Assembly (NCBI GenBank): GCA_017453065.1
Contig: JAFTKW010000013.1
Location: 19,483-83,482 of the forward strand
Length of the DNA: 64,000 nt
Direction: 5' to 3'
DNA from: Lachnospiraceae bacterium
GTDB taxonomy: Bacteria; Bacillota; Clostridia; Lachnospirales; Lachnospiraceae
The notes under the pieces were generated by a model that worked only from the letters and a program-made list of their open reading frames with translations, made no database searches and was not told the origin of the DNA. Shown here piece after piece: positions 36,380-45,411 of this stretch; positions within the stretch are counted from its first letter, which is position 1; each line of letters begins with the position of its first letter. The position numbers and the translations under genes are program-made.

Positions 36380-37171
36380 TTATTTTGATAATCCAAACTC
36401 TTTAAGAAGACGCTCTTTTGCATCCTCATCGGTTGCTGCTAACTGCGCATCTGCAATTCGGTTTGCGGAAAGCAAGCGATTAATCAATTCTTTAAAAATA
36501 TCCAATTGCAACTTGCCTTCTTCTCGAATTTCTTGTTCTCTCATATGTAGAGTCATATACTCGCGCCTCCATTCTTCATTATTTCTTGCTGCTTCAAGTG
36601 CGGACTCTAAGTCTTTTGTAAATTTATCTTTGGGTTCCCCGGTGGACACATAAGATAAGAAGTTTGCTAGTTCAGTATCTATGTCATCTACAATGGAGGA
36701 AGCATTTAAAAAGACTTTTATTGTTTCATCGCCAAGCACAAGAGTTGGGTCTTCAACGCATAGATTTTTAAAGGTGTAAATATGTCGTCCTAGACCGAAA
36801 AAGTCCTCGGTACAAATGAATATTACATAACTTTTGTTAAGTTTATTATAGTTTTCGCCTTTTTCTATAAGATTCAAATCAATCATACCCTGATAATAGC
36901 GACTCCTTTTTGGAAGGTTCTTTGGATTGGTCGTTTGCATCTCAATATTGTAGACGGTATTATTTGTATCTTTTGCATATACATCCAATCTAATGCTTTT
37001 CGAATCTAGAGATAAGTCGATAGTTTTTTGCTCTTCAGGATATTCGATATGATCGATTTTTAGGTTTAGAATAACCTCTAATAATTTTTGGCATAGAGTC
37101 GCATCACGCATGACTTTTGAAAACATAAAGTCATTGGTGAATTTTAATTTTTCGTACTTTTCATCGTACAT
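36380..37171 (-). CDS. Rpn/PD-(D/E)XK nuclease family protein
   Basis: This 263-residue protein of the PDDEXK_2 family is often labelled a transposase (RpnA-like). The N-terminus KFTNDFMFSKVMRD is diagnostic. The nuclease core is at D63 (RLDVYAKD) and the E77-M-Q79 pair, with Gln in place of the usual Lys. Members are recombination-promoting nucleases or defence toxins rather than true IS transposases, and no terminal inverted repeats flank it. Confidence 0.85.
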   Translation of the reverse strand: MYDEKYEKLKFTNDFMFSKVMRDATLCQKLLEVILNLKIDHIEYPEEQKTIDLSLDSKSIRLDVYAKDTNNTVYNIEMQTTNPKNLPKRSRYYQGMIDLNLIEKGENYNKLNKSYVIFICTEDFFGLGRHIYTFKNLCVEDPTLVLGDETIKVFLNASSIVDDIDTELANFLSYVSTGEPKDKFTKDLESALEAARNNEEWRREYMTLHMREQEIREEGKLQLDIFKELINRLLSANRIADAQLAATDEDAKERLLKEFGLSK

Positions 37172-37368
37172 AAATAACTCCCTTTCTAGTAAATAGTTTT
37201 TATGTTCGATGTGCCTATATCTAATTATCCAAATAAAATTATTACAGAAACTTTAGGTTTGTTTTAAGCCATTCTATATGAACATATTATGCGTTGTGGT
37301 TCTAGAAAGTCAATATGTTTTCTGAATAACACAGAGGAATTTTTAATAGCATTAATCAAGAGGAGCGC

Positions 37369-37397
37369 TTGTTGGAGTAGTGCTTGCATGATATAAT
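37369..37397 (+). promoter_or_regulatory. Promoter of the EamA transporter gene
   Basis: TTGTTG (37369-37374) and a perfect TATAAT (37392-37397) are separated by 17 bases. The remaining 200 bases back to the nuclease gene are AT-rich and show no gene. Confidence 0.65.
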
Positions 37398-37464
37398 CTC
37401 ATAGTGGATTGGAATCATATGATACCTATAAGAAGTGTATAGACAGAATGAAGGAGAACTTCGC

Positions 37465-38535
37465 ATGAAAACCAAAAACATAGCAACCCTGTTTGCCATA
37501 TTGGCAGCAGCGCTATATGCCATAAACATACCACTTTCCAAGATTTTTTTGGAACATGTAGATAGCACCATGATGGCTTCGCTTCTTTATTTGGGGGCGG
37601 GCATGGGAATGCTTCTTTATAGTCTGGGCAAAAAAATGATCGGGAAGGGCGAAAAAAAAGAACCACTTACAAGGAAGGAACTACCCTATACGGTGGCCAT
37701 GGTAGTGTTGGATATCATAGCTCCCATCCTACTGATGATTGGTATTGGCAAAACCAACTCCGCCAACGTATCTTTGCTGAACAACTTTGAAATTGTGGCA
37801 ACTTCCATTATTGCTTTGGTGGTTTTTAAGGAGATAATTTCAAAGAGACTTTGGTTTGCGATTGTGCTTGTTACAGTGGCAAGCGCTATCTTAAGCTTCG
37901 AAGGAGTTGGAGCATTTGTGTTCAACGAGGGCTCTTTGTTTGTATTAGGGGCTTGCGTTTGCTGGGGCATTGAAAATAACTGCACCAAGATGATTAGCAA
38001 CAAAAGTTCTGAGGAGATTGTTATTATTAAGGGATGTTTTTCGGGCCTTGGCAGTTTGCTAGTTGCGCTCGTTGCAGGAGAGAATATTCCAGCTGTAAAA
38101 TGGATATTGGCAGTGCTTGCACTTGGATTTGTGGCTTACGGACTGAGTATCAATTTTTATATCATGGCGCAAAAACATCTGGGAGCAGCCAAGACGAGTG
38201 CATATTATTCCGTTGCGCCTTTCCTAGGGGTGGCATTTAGCATGCTTCTGTTGGGAGAGAGACCAGCTGTGCAGTTTTATATTGCGTTTGTAATCATGGT
38301 AATTAGTACTGTGCTGATGGCGAAGGACAGTATTGAACTTCAGCACACCCACGAGCATGAGCATACACATACCCATGAACACAGACATGGAGATTTGGTA
38401 CATAGCCACGAACATACTCATGTACACAGTCATTTGCATGTGCATGGGAAGGACGCAGAGGTTCATGGACATAGTCACGAGCAGGAGGAAGTGCATGGCT
38501 TAACTGAGGAACATGGACATAGCCACTTGCATTGA
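37465..38535 (+). CDS. EamA/DMT family transporter with histidine-rich tail
   Basis: This 356-residue membrane protein has ten predicted helices in two EamA halves (about 1-140 and 150-290; PLSKIFLEHVDSTMMA and AAALYAINIPL are typical of the first half). The last ~58 residues form a hydrophilic tail with about 25 His in HxH and HxHxH patterns plus Glu/Asp, a metal-binding composition. EamA proteins move small metabolites; a His tail of this size suggests metal sensing or metal transport. The start is ATG 37465 after AAGGAG. Confidence 0.85.
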   Translation: MKTKNIATLFAILAAALYAINIPLSKIFLEHVDSTMMASLLYLGAGMGMLLYSLGKKMIGKGEKKEPLTRKELPYTVAMVVLDIIAPILLMIGIGKTNSANVSLLNNFEIVATSIIALVVFKEIISKRLWFAIVLVTVASAILSFEGVGAFVFNEGSLFVLGACVCWGIENNCTKMISNKSSEEIVIIKGCFSGLGSLLVALVAGENIPAVKWILAVLALGFVAYGLSINFYIMAQKHLGAAKTSAYYSVAPFLGVAFSMLLLGERPAVQFYIAFVIMVISTVLMAKDSIELQHTHEHEHTHTHEHRHGDLVHSHEHTHVHSHLHVHGKDAEVHGHSHEQEEVHGLTEEHGHSHLH

Positions 38536-38595
38536 GGAAACAGGTACTTGATGATAAAAAAGATATAATCTAATTGAGCATGTGGAGGTAATGTA

Positions 38596-38949
38596 ATGGG
38601 ATTGTTCGGCAGACTTAAGAAAACAAATTCGGCAGAAAAACTTCAGACTCACAATCTTGGTGGATGCATTATTACTAGATCTTTACTTGAGAAGAGATCA
38701 CAGCTAAAGTGGATATTTAGAGAACAAAGCTGTAATGAGATTGACAATGGATGGAGAGCAATCGGAGATAGTGATACAGAAGAATATATTAATATCGCTG
38801 AAAATAATGTTGTAGTGGATTTTGATAGATTGGTTGAAATTGAGCCAGCGGTATTATCTATTTATTCGCTGCCTGTTGGAACTGACTTAGAATTTGATAG
38901 AGATAGAAAAGTTTTTATTGATACAAATACGGGGAAGGAATACCGATAA
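38596..38949 (+). CDS. DUF2185 / Imm33-like immunity protein
   Basis: This 117-residue protein shows the DUF2185 pattern: GGCIITRSLLEKRSQLKWIF, then CNEIDNGWRAIGDSDTEEYI and a terminal SLPVGTDLEFDRD. The family occurs as immunity proteins of polymorphic toxin systems and as orphans. No toxin is next to it, so its role here is open. The start follows GGAGG at 38583-38587. Confidence 0.72.
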   Translation: MGLFGRLKKTNSAEKLQTHNLGGCIITRSLLEKRSQLKWIFREQSCNEIDNGWRAIGDSDTEEYINIAENNVVVDFDRLVEIEPAVLSIYSLPVGTDLEFDRDRKVFIDTNTGKEYR

Positions 38950-39046
38950 ACTTGAAATAGTTAAGGCAGCATTGACGCTTAGGGGAGAGTGGGCATGGAA
39001 GAGAGAAACTGCTTTCAAATGTCCAGAGTGAAGGAAGGTATAACAT

Positions 39047-39991
39047 ATGAAGAAATCATATTGGAGAATAAATGTTGTTGGGCTTGTGCTTTGCGGAACG
39101 ATATCTTTGGTTGCTTGTGGAAGGGAAAATATTGTTGCAGATACATCAGTTCAGACATCAGTCACAGAAAAAACGAGTGAAACGGGTAACGTGGTAGGAG
39201 ATGTAGAAGAGGATGAAAAAGAGAATACCACAAGTACGGAAGCAGAGATAGTGGAAAATTACATCGACCATTATGTAGAAGAGATTCCTTGGGGGGATTT
39301 AGATAGTAACGGGGTGCCGGAGTATTTGCTTATTGAAAATGACGCCTCTTATGGTAGTTTGAGTGTTTACATGAATGAGGAACTCATATACAAGCATACG
39401 GAAGAATTATCTATTGTTGGAGTAGATGCGAAGGAATTTATTGATCTGGATAACGATGGTGAAAAGGAGATTTTTGTCAGCTTTATGCCGGCTGTTAATT
39501 CGATGCCCTTGGAAGAGTGGTTTGCTTTGAAGAAGAGCGAAAATGGCTGGAAATTGATGGAGATGCATCATAATAGTGGTGGCATGAGTGACAATGGATT
39601 TCCTATTTTTGTTACTTTACAGGATGGTGACTTTGAGTTAGCAATCTCTTGTGAGGGTTTTGATAAGAAAATTACTTTTGATGCTACAAAATATTATGAG
39701 CAAATGAAAAACGAGCAGGAAGTCTGGGGATTTCCTGCTTATGATAGCTACATGGACAGTAATTTTCAGGTGGGCGATATAGTTGGTTATACCAGTGCCT
39801 ACGGAATCTGGAATATTGAGGTGGGGGTATATGAAGATCAGAAGTGCTTGATTGCAGAGCATGGATTAAATGGCCCCACCGGTAAATATGATTTTTATGG
39901 CTGTGTATATGTGTACTTTGCTTATGATGAGAATGCAGAGATTAAGATACTAGATTTGGTGTTTAGAGAAGCAGTTGGGGAAGGCGAGTAA
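39047..39991 (+). CDS. Lipoprotein with calcium-binding-like DxDxDG repeats
   Basis: This 314-residue protein has a lipoprotein signal peptide (hydrophobic 8-20, lipobox LVAC with C24), so it is anchored outside. A Thr/Glu linker follows, then DLDSNGVPEYLLI (about 84-96) and DLDNDGEKEIFVS (about 132-144), EF-hand or VCBS-like Asp-rich loops that bind calcium. No catalytic motif is evident. The start is ATG 39047 after GAAGGTATAAC. Confidence 0.7.
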   Translation: MKKSYWRINVVGLVLCGTISLVACGRENIVADTSVQTSVTEKTSETGNVVGDVEEDEKENTTSTEAEIVENYIDHYVEEIPWGDLDSNGVPEYLLIENDASYGSLSVYMNEELIYKHTEELSIVGVDAKEFIDLDNDGEKEIFVSFMPAVNSMPLEEWFALKKSENGWKLMEMHHNSGGMSDNGFPIFVTLQDGDFELAISCEGFDKKITFDATKYYEQMKNEQEVWGFPAYDSYMDSNFQVGDIVGYTSAYGIWNIEVGVYEDQKCLIAEHGLNGPTGKYDFYGCVYVYFAYDENAEIKILDLVFREAVGEGE

Positions 39992-40225
39992 ATCTGGAGT
40001 TGGAGGATTGGGCATCAGAAGATAAATATTTATATGTCATGCCCAAAAGAGATCAAAAAATTAGTATTTTGTCAAGGCTAAAAGGGTTTTTGGGCATGGA
40101 AAAGATGTTATTTCATACCTATGCCCAAAATGATAGATGAAGGGGCGCTAGTCCCAGTTCTGAACCAGGCCCAGCACCATCTGAGCCATGCCCAGCAGAG
40201 CCCCATTTTTAGGAGAGGAAAAACA
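39992..40225. other. Non-coding stretch with repeated ATGCCC/GGGCAT motifs
   Basis: Five copies of a motif with core GGGCAT or ATGCCC occur in 190 bases: forward at 40010, inverted at 40039, forward at 40093, inverted at 40121 and 40188. CATGCCCAAAA (40038-40048) and TTTTGGGCATG (40088-40098) form an 11-bp inverted repeat. A 33-codon frame (40039-40140) spans part of it but has no good ribosome binding site. Confidence 0.4.
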
Positions 40226-40645
40226 ATGATCGAAATCAGATATGTGCAAATGAAGGACAAGGACTTTTGGTTTAGCTTGGACAAGCATTTGCCTGAAAGA
40301 GAATTTATAAGTAAAGTGAATGAACAAAGAGGCTATGTTCTGTTGGTGGAGGGGAATCCAGTTGGATTGCTACGATACAATCTTTTTTGGGACAATACCC
40401 CTTTTTGTACCATGCTTTTTGTAGACTGGGAGCAGCATGGCAAGGGCTATGGAAGAATGCTGATAGAGCATTGGGAAAAAGACATGAAAGCCCAAGGGTA
40501 CGGCATGCTACTTACATCAACACAGGTGGATGAGGATGCCCAGCATTTTTATAGGAAGTTAGGCTACAAAGATTGCGGTGGATTTACCGTAGATATACCA
40601 GGCTATGAACAGCCCATGGAACTGTTCCTTAGCAAGGGAATTTAA
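40226..40645 (+). CDS. GNAT family N-acetyltransferase
   Basis: This 139-residue acetyltransferase has the acetyl-CoA loop HGKGYGRMLIEH near 71-82 and the C-terminal AQHFYRKLGYKDCG. Substrate unknown. The start ATG 40226 follows AGGAGAGG; an upstream in-frame ATG at 40121 would add 35 atypical residues. It lies 14 bases before the P-loop gene. Confidence 0.82.
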   Translation: MIEIRYVQMKDKDFWFSLDKHLPEREFISKVNEQRGYVLLVEGNPVGLLRYNLFWDNTPFCTMLFVDWEQHGKGYGRMLIEHWEKDMKAQGYGMLLTSTQVDEDAQHFYRKLGYKDCGGFTVDIPGYEQPMELFLSKGI

Positions 40646-40659
40646 TTTTAGGAGAAATC

Positions 40660-41148
40660 ATGAAAAAAGCAATAGTCATTGGTTGCCCTGGCTCAGGGAA
40701 AACAACTTTTTCGGAAAAATTACATAACTGTACAGGATTACCACTGTTTTATTTAGATGCGATATGGCACAAGCCAGACAGGACTCATATTTCGAGGGAG
40801 GAATTTGACCAAAGACTGGCGGAAATAGGTGAACTAGAAGAATGGATTATTGATGGCAACTACAGCAGAACTATTGAAGTCAGACTTAAGATGTGTGACA
40901 CGGTTTTCCTATTTGACTTGCCTACAGAAGTGTGTTTGCAGGGCGCAACGGAGAGACTGGGCAAGACACGCTACGATATGCCCTGGATAGATACCGCTTT
41001 AGATCCAAAGTTTAAAGAGGAGATAGTGTCTTTCAGAGAGACGGTTTTGCCGACTATATATGAATTGATTGAGAAGTACAAAGATGGTAGGAAGATTGTA
41101 ATCTTTAACTCAAGAGAACAGGCAGATGAATATTTAGAGCAACTATAA
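40660..41148 (+). CDS. FlaR-like P-loop protein (adenylate kinase-related)
   Basis: This 162-residue P-loop protein has Walker A GCPGSGKT (8-15), YLDAIWHKPDRTHISREEF and IIDGNYSRT, the pattern of proteins annotated as DNA topology modulation protein FlaR. The fold is that of small-molecule kinases; the substrate is unknown. The start follows AGGAGAA. A terminator overlaps the stop. Confidence 0.82.
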   Translation: MKKAIVIGCPGSGKTTFSEKLHNCTGLPLFYLDAIWHKPDRTHISREEFDQRLAEIGELEEWIIDGNYSRTIEVRLKMCDTVFLFDLPTEVCLQGATERLGKTRYDMPWIDTALDPKFKEEIVSFRETVLPTIYELIEKYKDGRKIVIFNSREQADEYLEQL

Positions 41149-41180
41149 AAATACCCCTGACCAACTGGTCGGGGGTATTT
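41147..41180. terminator. Terminator after the FlaR-like gene
   Basis: AAATACCCC-T-GACC (41149-41162) pairs with GGTC-G-GGGGTATTT (41167-41180) around AACT. A- and T-tracts flank it on both sides, so it can work in both directions. Confidence 0.85.
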
Positions 41181-41242
41181 GTGTGATAGGAATATTTGAT
41201 TATTGAAATAAACTCTGAAATTCACGCAGGAGTATGCATGGT

Positions 41243-41992
41243 CTACGCCTGCAAATCTACATTTGCGCCGGGCTTCGCAGGATTCATCAAATCCAAATAG
41301 AAGTTGGTGGAAGCCATATGCATATATGGCATAAGCCAAAGTAATCCGATTCCACAAGTCAGGAAAGAGAGGAGAATCAATGGAAGGAAGCTGAATTCCA
41401 GGTGAAGGAGTCTCCACATATTTCCTTTCATGATTTGCATGCTCCTACTAAATACCTGCTTTACGGTGTAATTTGGAAAATCCAACAGTAAATAGTATAC
41501 CTGACCAAATAACAAACTTACATAAATATAAATTACCATCACTACCAGCATAATAGGTAAGCCTGCAAGTAGGTACTTGATATCCAAAGTGCTTAAATAC
41601 ATTTCCAAAGGAATCTCACTGGAAAGCTGATAGACAAGGGAAATGCCTGTCATAATTAGGGAAACAATCAAATGTTTTTCCAAATTGTTTTTGAACCCGT
41701 AGAACAAATCCTGCAAGGTTGGGATTTGACCACAGGCAATCTTTAAGAAATAAAGAACCACACCAACCTGTAAAACCTGGATAAAGGTGCTGACGATAAA
41801 GGTAACTGCCAAGCGAATGATGTAGGTTGCTAAGGAACTGGCAGCAGGAACGAACATTGCAAGTACGGTACTAGCGCCAAGGCTAATCGCATCTAGGATT
41901 ACCAAAAGCAGGATGGCTCCGCCGTATTTGCCAGTAAGCTGCATGCGAGCCTTGGTTTTAAGTTGTGCACTGGTTTGATATATAGGTTTCAT
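41243..41992 (-). CDS. DUF975 family membrane protein
   Basis: This 249-residue protein has about five to six membrane helices. The N-terminus with QLKTKARMQLTGKYGGAIL is typical of DUF975, which is found in Firmicutes with unknown function. The start is ATG 41992, 5 bases after GGAGAG; a TTG 12 bases further out is unlikely. It follows the small membrane protein at 42041 by 48 bases and is probably in one operon with it. Confidence 0.8.
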   Translation of the reverse strand: MKPIYQTSAQLKTKARMQLTGKYGGAILLLVILDAISLGASTVLAMFVPAASSLATYIIRLAVTFIVSTFIQVLQVGVVLYFLKIACGQIPTLQDLFYGFKNNLEKHLIVSLIMTGISLVYQLSSEIPLEMYLSTLDIKYLLAGLPIMLVVMVIYIYVSLLFGQVYYLLLDFPNYTVKQVFSRSMQIMKGNMWRLLHLEFSFLPLILLSFLTCGIGLLWLMPYMHMASTNFYLDLMNPAKPGANVDLQA

Positions 41993-42040
41993 AGTACTCT
42001 CCAATCTAAAGCGTTAATCACAAATTGATATTCCTGCATT

Positions 42041-42445
42041 TTAATACAGTTGATCCATCATCTGGTCGTAGTCAATACCAAGGGACTTGAAATATTCTTC
42101 GTACTCAGGACCATATATAGATTCCATCATGTAGTCCATAGCTTGCTCCTCGGTCATGTTAATCATCTGATTGTAATCTATAGAGTTAAACATGGTAAAC
42201 AGCGTAGTCACATAGACAAAGATGGTGAGAGCAAGGCCACTTACCAGACCGATGCTTGATAGGGTGCATCCAAGCTTGGCGCTTGGGTCCATCTTTTTGC
42301 CGTTTCTAGAAAGCACTGAAAAAAGAATACCAAGTGCGCCTAGAGGAATAGAAAAAATACCTGTGCACATGGTAAGTAAGGAAGAGGCTCCTAGGATGCA
42401 GGAAGCACTAGAGAATTTACTTGGTTGTCTGTAACGATAGTCCAT
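42041..42445 (-). CDS. Small membrane protein (DUF4190-like)
   Basis: This 134-residue protein has two or three helices (about 14-43, 60-85) separated by SRNGKKMDPSAKLG, a pattern of DUF4190-like proteins, and an acidic Met/Tyr-rich C-tail of about 50 residues. Function unknown. The start follows AAAGGAGT. Confidence 0.7.
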   Translation of the reverse strand: MDYRYRQPSKFSSASCILGASSLLTMCTGIFSIPLGALGILFSVLSRNGKKMDPSAKLGCTLSSIGLVSGLALTIFVYVTTLFTMFNSIDYNQMINMTEEQAMDYMMESIYGPEYEEYFKSLGIDYDQMMDQLY

Positions 42446-42511
42446 TTATTTGTACTCCTTTAAAGGGCTAAAATTTCATATGATTTCTTAGTGTATCATG
42501 TTTTGTTACAA

Positions 42512-42540
42512 TTTACAAACACGGGTTTTTTCAGTATAAT
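42512..42540 (+). promoter_or_regulatory. Promoter of tex
   Basis: TTTACA (42512-42517) and a perfect TATAAT (42535-42540) are separated by 17 bases. The leader is about 65 bases. Confidence 0.7.
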
Positions 42541-42612
42541 ATATATGTTAGAGTGCCCGACTATATGGGCATTTAAAAACTAGATTTTTAAGCTACCGGA
42601 GGAATGATTTTT

Positions 42613-44988
42613 ATGGATATCATCAAGAAAATAACGGAAGAGTTAGCCGTACAAAAATGGCAGGTGGAAGCAGCTGTCAAATTGATCGACGAAGGAAACA
42701 CAATTCCTTTTATTTCCCGTTATCGTAAGGAAGTTACAGGCTCCCTGAATGATGAGCAGCTTCGTAATCTCCATGAGCGTTTGACTTATTTGCGCAACCT
42801 GGAGGAAAAGAAGGAGCAGGTATTAAAAAGTATTGAAGAGCAGGGCCAGCTTACCGAAGAGCTGAAGGCTCGTATTTTGGCTGCTGAGACATTGGTGGTG
42901 GTAGAGGACCTTTATCGTCCTTACAGACCAAAACGTAAGACCAGAGCAAGCGTTGCCAAGGAAAAAGGCTTGGATGGCTTGGCTCGGTATATCCTTGCGC
43001 AGGATGCAACTGCACCACTTGCAGAGGAAGCAGCTAAATACTTATCTGAAGAAAAAGAAGTAAAGACAGTAGAAGAGGCACTTCAGGGTGCTAAAGATAT
43101 TATCGCTGAAAGCATCTCTGATGAGGCTGATTATAGAATATATATCCGTAAGGCTACTATGGAGGAAGGAAGTCTTACTTCTGTTGCCAAGGATGAAAAA
43201 CAGCAGTCCGTTTACGAGATGTACTACAACTATGAAGAGCCACTTAAGAAAGTGGCAGGACACAGAACCTTGGCTCTTAACCGTGGTGAAAATGAAAAGA
43301 TTTTGACCGTAAAGGTAGTTGCGCCAGTAGACCGTATTCTTACCTATCTTTGCAAGATGGTCATCAAGTCTGACAATGAATACACCACTCCAGTACTTCA
43401 GGAAGTGGTACAGGACAGTTACGAGAGATTGATTGCACCAGCAATTGAAAGAGAAATCCGCAACGAGCTTACTGAAAAGGCTGAGGATGGAGCGATTTCT
43501 GTATTTGGTAAGAACTTAGAGCAGCTTTTGATGCAGCCTCCAATTGCAGGCAAAGTAGTGCTTGGATGGGACCCAGCGTTCCGTACTGGTTGTAAATTGG
43601 CAGTAGTAGATTCCACAGGTAAGGTGTTGGATACAAAGGTTATTTACCCAACCGCACCACAGAACAAGGTGGAGGAAGCCAAGGCAGAACTGAAGAAACT
43701 GATCAAGAAATACGACATTTCTTTGATTTCTGTAGGAAACGGTACTGCTTCCAGAGAATCAGAGCAGGTGATTGTAGAACTGATTAAAGAGTTAGACAGA
43801 CCTATGCAGTATGTCATTGTAAATGAAGCAGGTGCGTCTGTTTATTCTGCAAGTAAATTGGCTACAGAAGAGTTTCCTAACTTTGACGTTGGACAGAGAA
43901 GTGCGGCGTCCATCGCACGTAGATTGCAGGATCCATTGGCAGAACTTGTAAAGATTGATCCTAAGTCTATTGGCGTTGGTCAGTACCAGCATGATATGAA
44001 CCAGAAAAAGTTGAGCGAAGCTCTCAGTGGCGTAGTAGAAGACTGTGTAAACAAAGTAGGTGTGGATTTGAACACTGCTTCCGCATCTCTGTTGGAATAT
44101 ATCTCTGGTATTACCAAAGTGATTGCCAAGAATATCGTAGAGTATAGAGAGACCAACGGTCGTTTTGTAAATAGAAGTCAGCTTCTTAAGGTCGCAAAGT
44201 TAGGACCTAAAGCGTACGAACAGTGTGCAGGTTTCCTTCGCATCTTGGATGGAGACAATCCGCTGGATGCCACCAGTGTTCATCCTGAGTCCTACGAGGC
44301 GGCTATGCAGCTTCTGGACAAGCTTGGCCTAACTATGGATGATGTGCGTGCAGCACAGAAACAGGCGGCCAAGGACCGTGCGGAAGGCAAGAAGACTCCT
44401 TCCCAGCCAAAGACTCAGCCAAAGAAACAGCAGCCTAAACAGAAGCAGGTACAGGTGCGCAATACGGGAACTGCAATGGGTAAAGCATTGGCGGCAGCTC
44501 TTTTGGCAGACCCAGTGGGAGAGGAAGTCAAGGCCAAGACTGCTACGGCGGTAGTAGAGCCTGTGACAGAGCCTATTAGCGTAGGAAGTCTGGAGCGCAA
44601 AGTAAAAGACAAAGAAAAACTGGCAAAGGAACTTGGCATTGGCGAAATCACTTTGACAGATATTTTGAAAGAACTTGAAAAACCAGCCAGAGACCCTCGT
44701 GATGATATGCCCGCTCCTATCCTTAGAAGCGATGTACTTGATATGGAAGACTTAAAGCCAGGTATGATTCTGAAAGGAACTGTTCGAAATGTAATTGATT
44801 TTGGCGTGTTTGTAGATATCGGAGTTCATCAGGATGGTTTGGTTCATATCTCTCAGATTACCGAAAAGTATATCAAGCATCCATTGGAAGCAGTCAGTGT
44901 AGGTGATGTGGTTGATGTACAGGTGCTGAGCGTAGATTTGAACAAGAAACGTATTTCTCTAACCATGCGTATCGGCGACAAGAAATAA
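42613..44988 (+). CDS. tex: Tex family RNA-binding transcription accessory protein
   Basis: Tex binds nucleic acid and associates with transcription complexes. This 791-residue protein has the full order: N-terminal helical region (TIPFISRYRKEVTGSLNDEQL), YqgF/RNase H-like domain (VVLGWDPAFRTGCKLAVVD), helix-hairpin-helix region (VDLNTASASLLEYISGI), and a C-terminal S1 domain (GTVRNVIDFGVFVDIGVHQD). A Lys/Gln/Pro-rich linker of about 35 residues plus a ~60-residue spacer before S1 makes it longer than usual. ATG 42613 is preferred to the ATG 9 bases upstream, which directly abuts the CGGAGGA site. Confidence 0.94.
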   Translation: MDIIKKITEELAVQKWQVEAAVKLIDEGNTIPFISRYRKEVTGSLNDEQLRNLHERLTYLRNLEEKKEQVLKSIEEQGQLTEELKARILAAETLVVVEDLYRPYRPKRKTRASVAKEKGLDGLARYILAQDATAPLAEEAAKYLSEEKEVKTVEEALQGAKDIIAESISDEADYRIYIRKATMEEGSLTSVAKDEKQQSVYEMYYNYEEPLKKVAGHRTLALNRGENEKILTVKVVAPVDRILTYLCKMVIKSDNEYTTPVLQEVVQDSYERLIAPAIEREIRNELTEKAEDGAISVFGKNLEQLLMQPPIAGKVVLGWDPAFRTGCKLAVVDSTGKVLDTKVIYPTAPQNKVEEAKAELKKLIKKYDISLISVGNGTASRESEQVIVELIKELDRPMQYVIVNEAGASVYSASKLATEEFPNFDVGQRSAASIARRLQDPLAELVKIDPKSIGVGQYQHDMNQKKLSEALSGVVEDCVNKVGVDLNTASASLLEYISGITKVIAKNIVEYRETNGRFVNRSQLLKVAKLGPKAYEQCAGFLRILDGDNPLDATSVHPESYEAAMQLLDKLGLTMDDVRAAQKQAAKDRAEGKKTPSQPKTQPKKQQPKQKQVQVRNTGTAMGKALAAALLADPVGEEVKAKTATAVVEPVTEPISVGSLERKVKDKEKLAKELGIGEITLTDILKELEKPARDPRDDMPAPILRSDVLDMEDLKPGMILKGTVRNVIDFGVFVDIGVHQDGLVHISQITEKYIKHPLEAVSVGDVVDVQVLSVDLNKKRISLTMRIGDKK

Positions 44989-45017
44989 TTGACAAACTAT
45001 ATAGAAGGGAGTAACAT
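44989..45017 (+). promoter_or_regulatory. Promoter of the FMN riboswitch transcript
   Basis: A perfect TTGACA (44989-44994) begins at the base after the tex stop codon. TAACAT (45012-45017) lies 17 bases on. Confidence 0.65.
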
Positions 45018-45069
45018 GCTTCCTAGATGCGCTGTCCCATACAGCCATCTGCATAATCTAATAGGTGAG

Positions 45070-45263
45070 TTCTTCGGGGTTGGGTGAAAGCCAAAGGCTT
45101 AATTCCCTACTGGTGGTGATGCTGCTTGCAGACAAGTCCACGACCCGCCGAGCGAAAGGTGGATAGATTGCTAGGAAATACAAGATGCAGTCTAAAGTAT
45201 TGAGTTTGGTGGCTGAGTCGGTGCGAATCCGGGACCAACAGTATAGTCTGGATGAAAGAAGAA
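45070..45263 (+). ncRNA. FMN riboswitch (RFN element)
   Basis: The conserved landmarks are present in order: TTCTTCGGGG then GGGTGAAA at the 5' end, ACTGGTGGTGATGC, GAGCGAAAGG, TTTGGTGG, GTGCGAATCC, and AGTCTGGATGAAAGAAGAA closing the P1 helix (TTCTTC 45070-45075 with GAAGAA 45258-45263). It lies upstream of a RibU-type transporter, a standard RFN target. Several positions differ from consensus, notably in the central stems. Confidence 0.9.
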
Positions 45264-45324
45264 AGGTAATGACCAATAGATGGGCAGAGAGACATCTTTC
45301 TGCTTAGGCTTTACGTATGCATGT

Positions 45325-45356
45325 AACCCCAGAAATAACTTTTCTGGGGTTTTTCT
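45325..45356 (+). terminator. Riboswitch-controlled terminator
   Basis: AACCCCAGAAA (45325-45335) pairs with TTTCTGGGGTT (45341-45351) and is followed by T-rich sequence. It lies between the riboswitch and the ribU start, so FMN binding probably favours termination. Confidence 0.85.
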
Positions 45357-45411
45357 ACGAAGAATTTCCTTAAAAACAGTGCGCAGCACGTTAAACGAAA
45401 GGAGATTAAAA

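Noticed and set aside
36380-37171. Rpn/PDDEXK protein as an active insertion sequence
   Set aside because: No terminal inverted repeats or target duplication were seen; the family is nuclease-like rather than a DDE transposase.
40039-40140. A 33-codon gene in the ATGCCC repeat stretch
   Set aside because: There is no convincing ribosome binding site and the product resembles no known small protein; the repeats explain the start codon.
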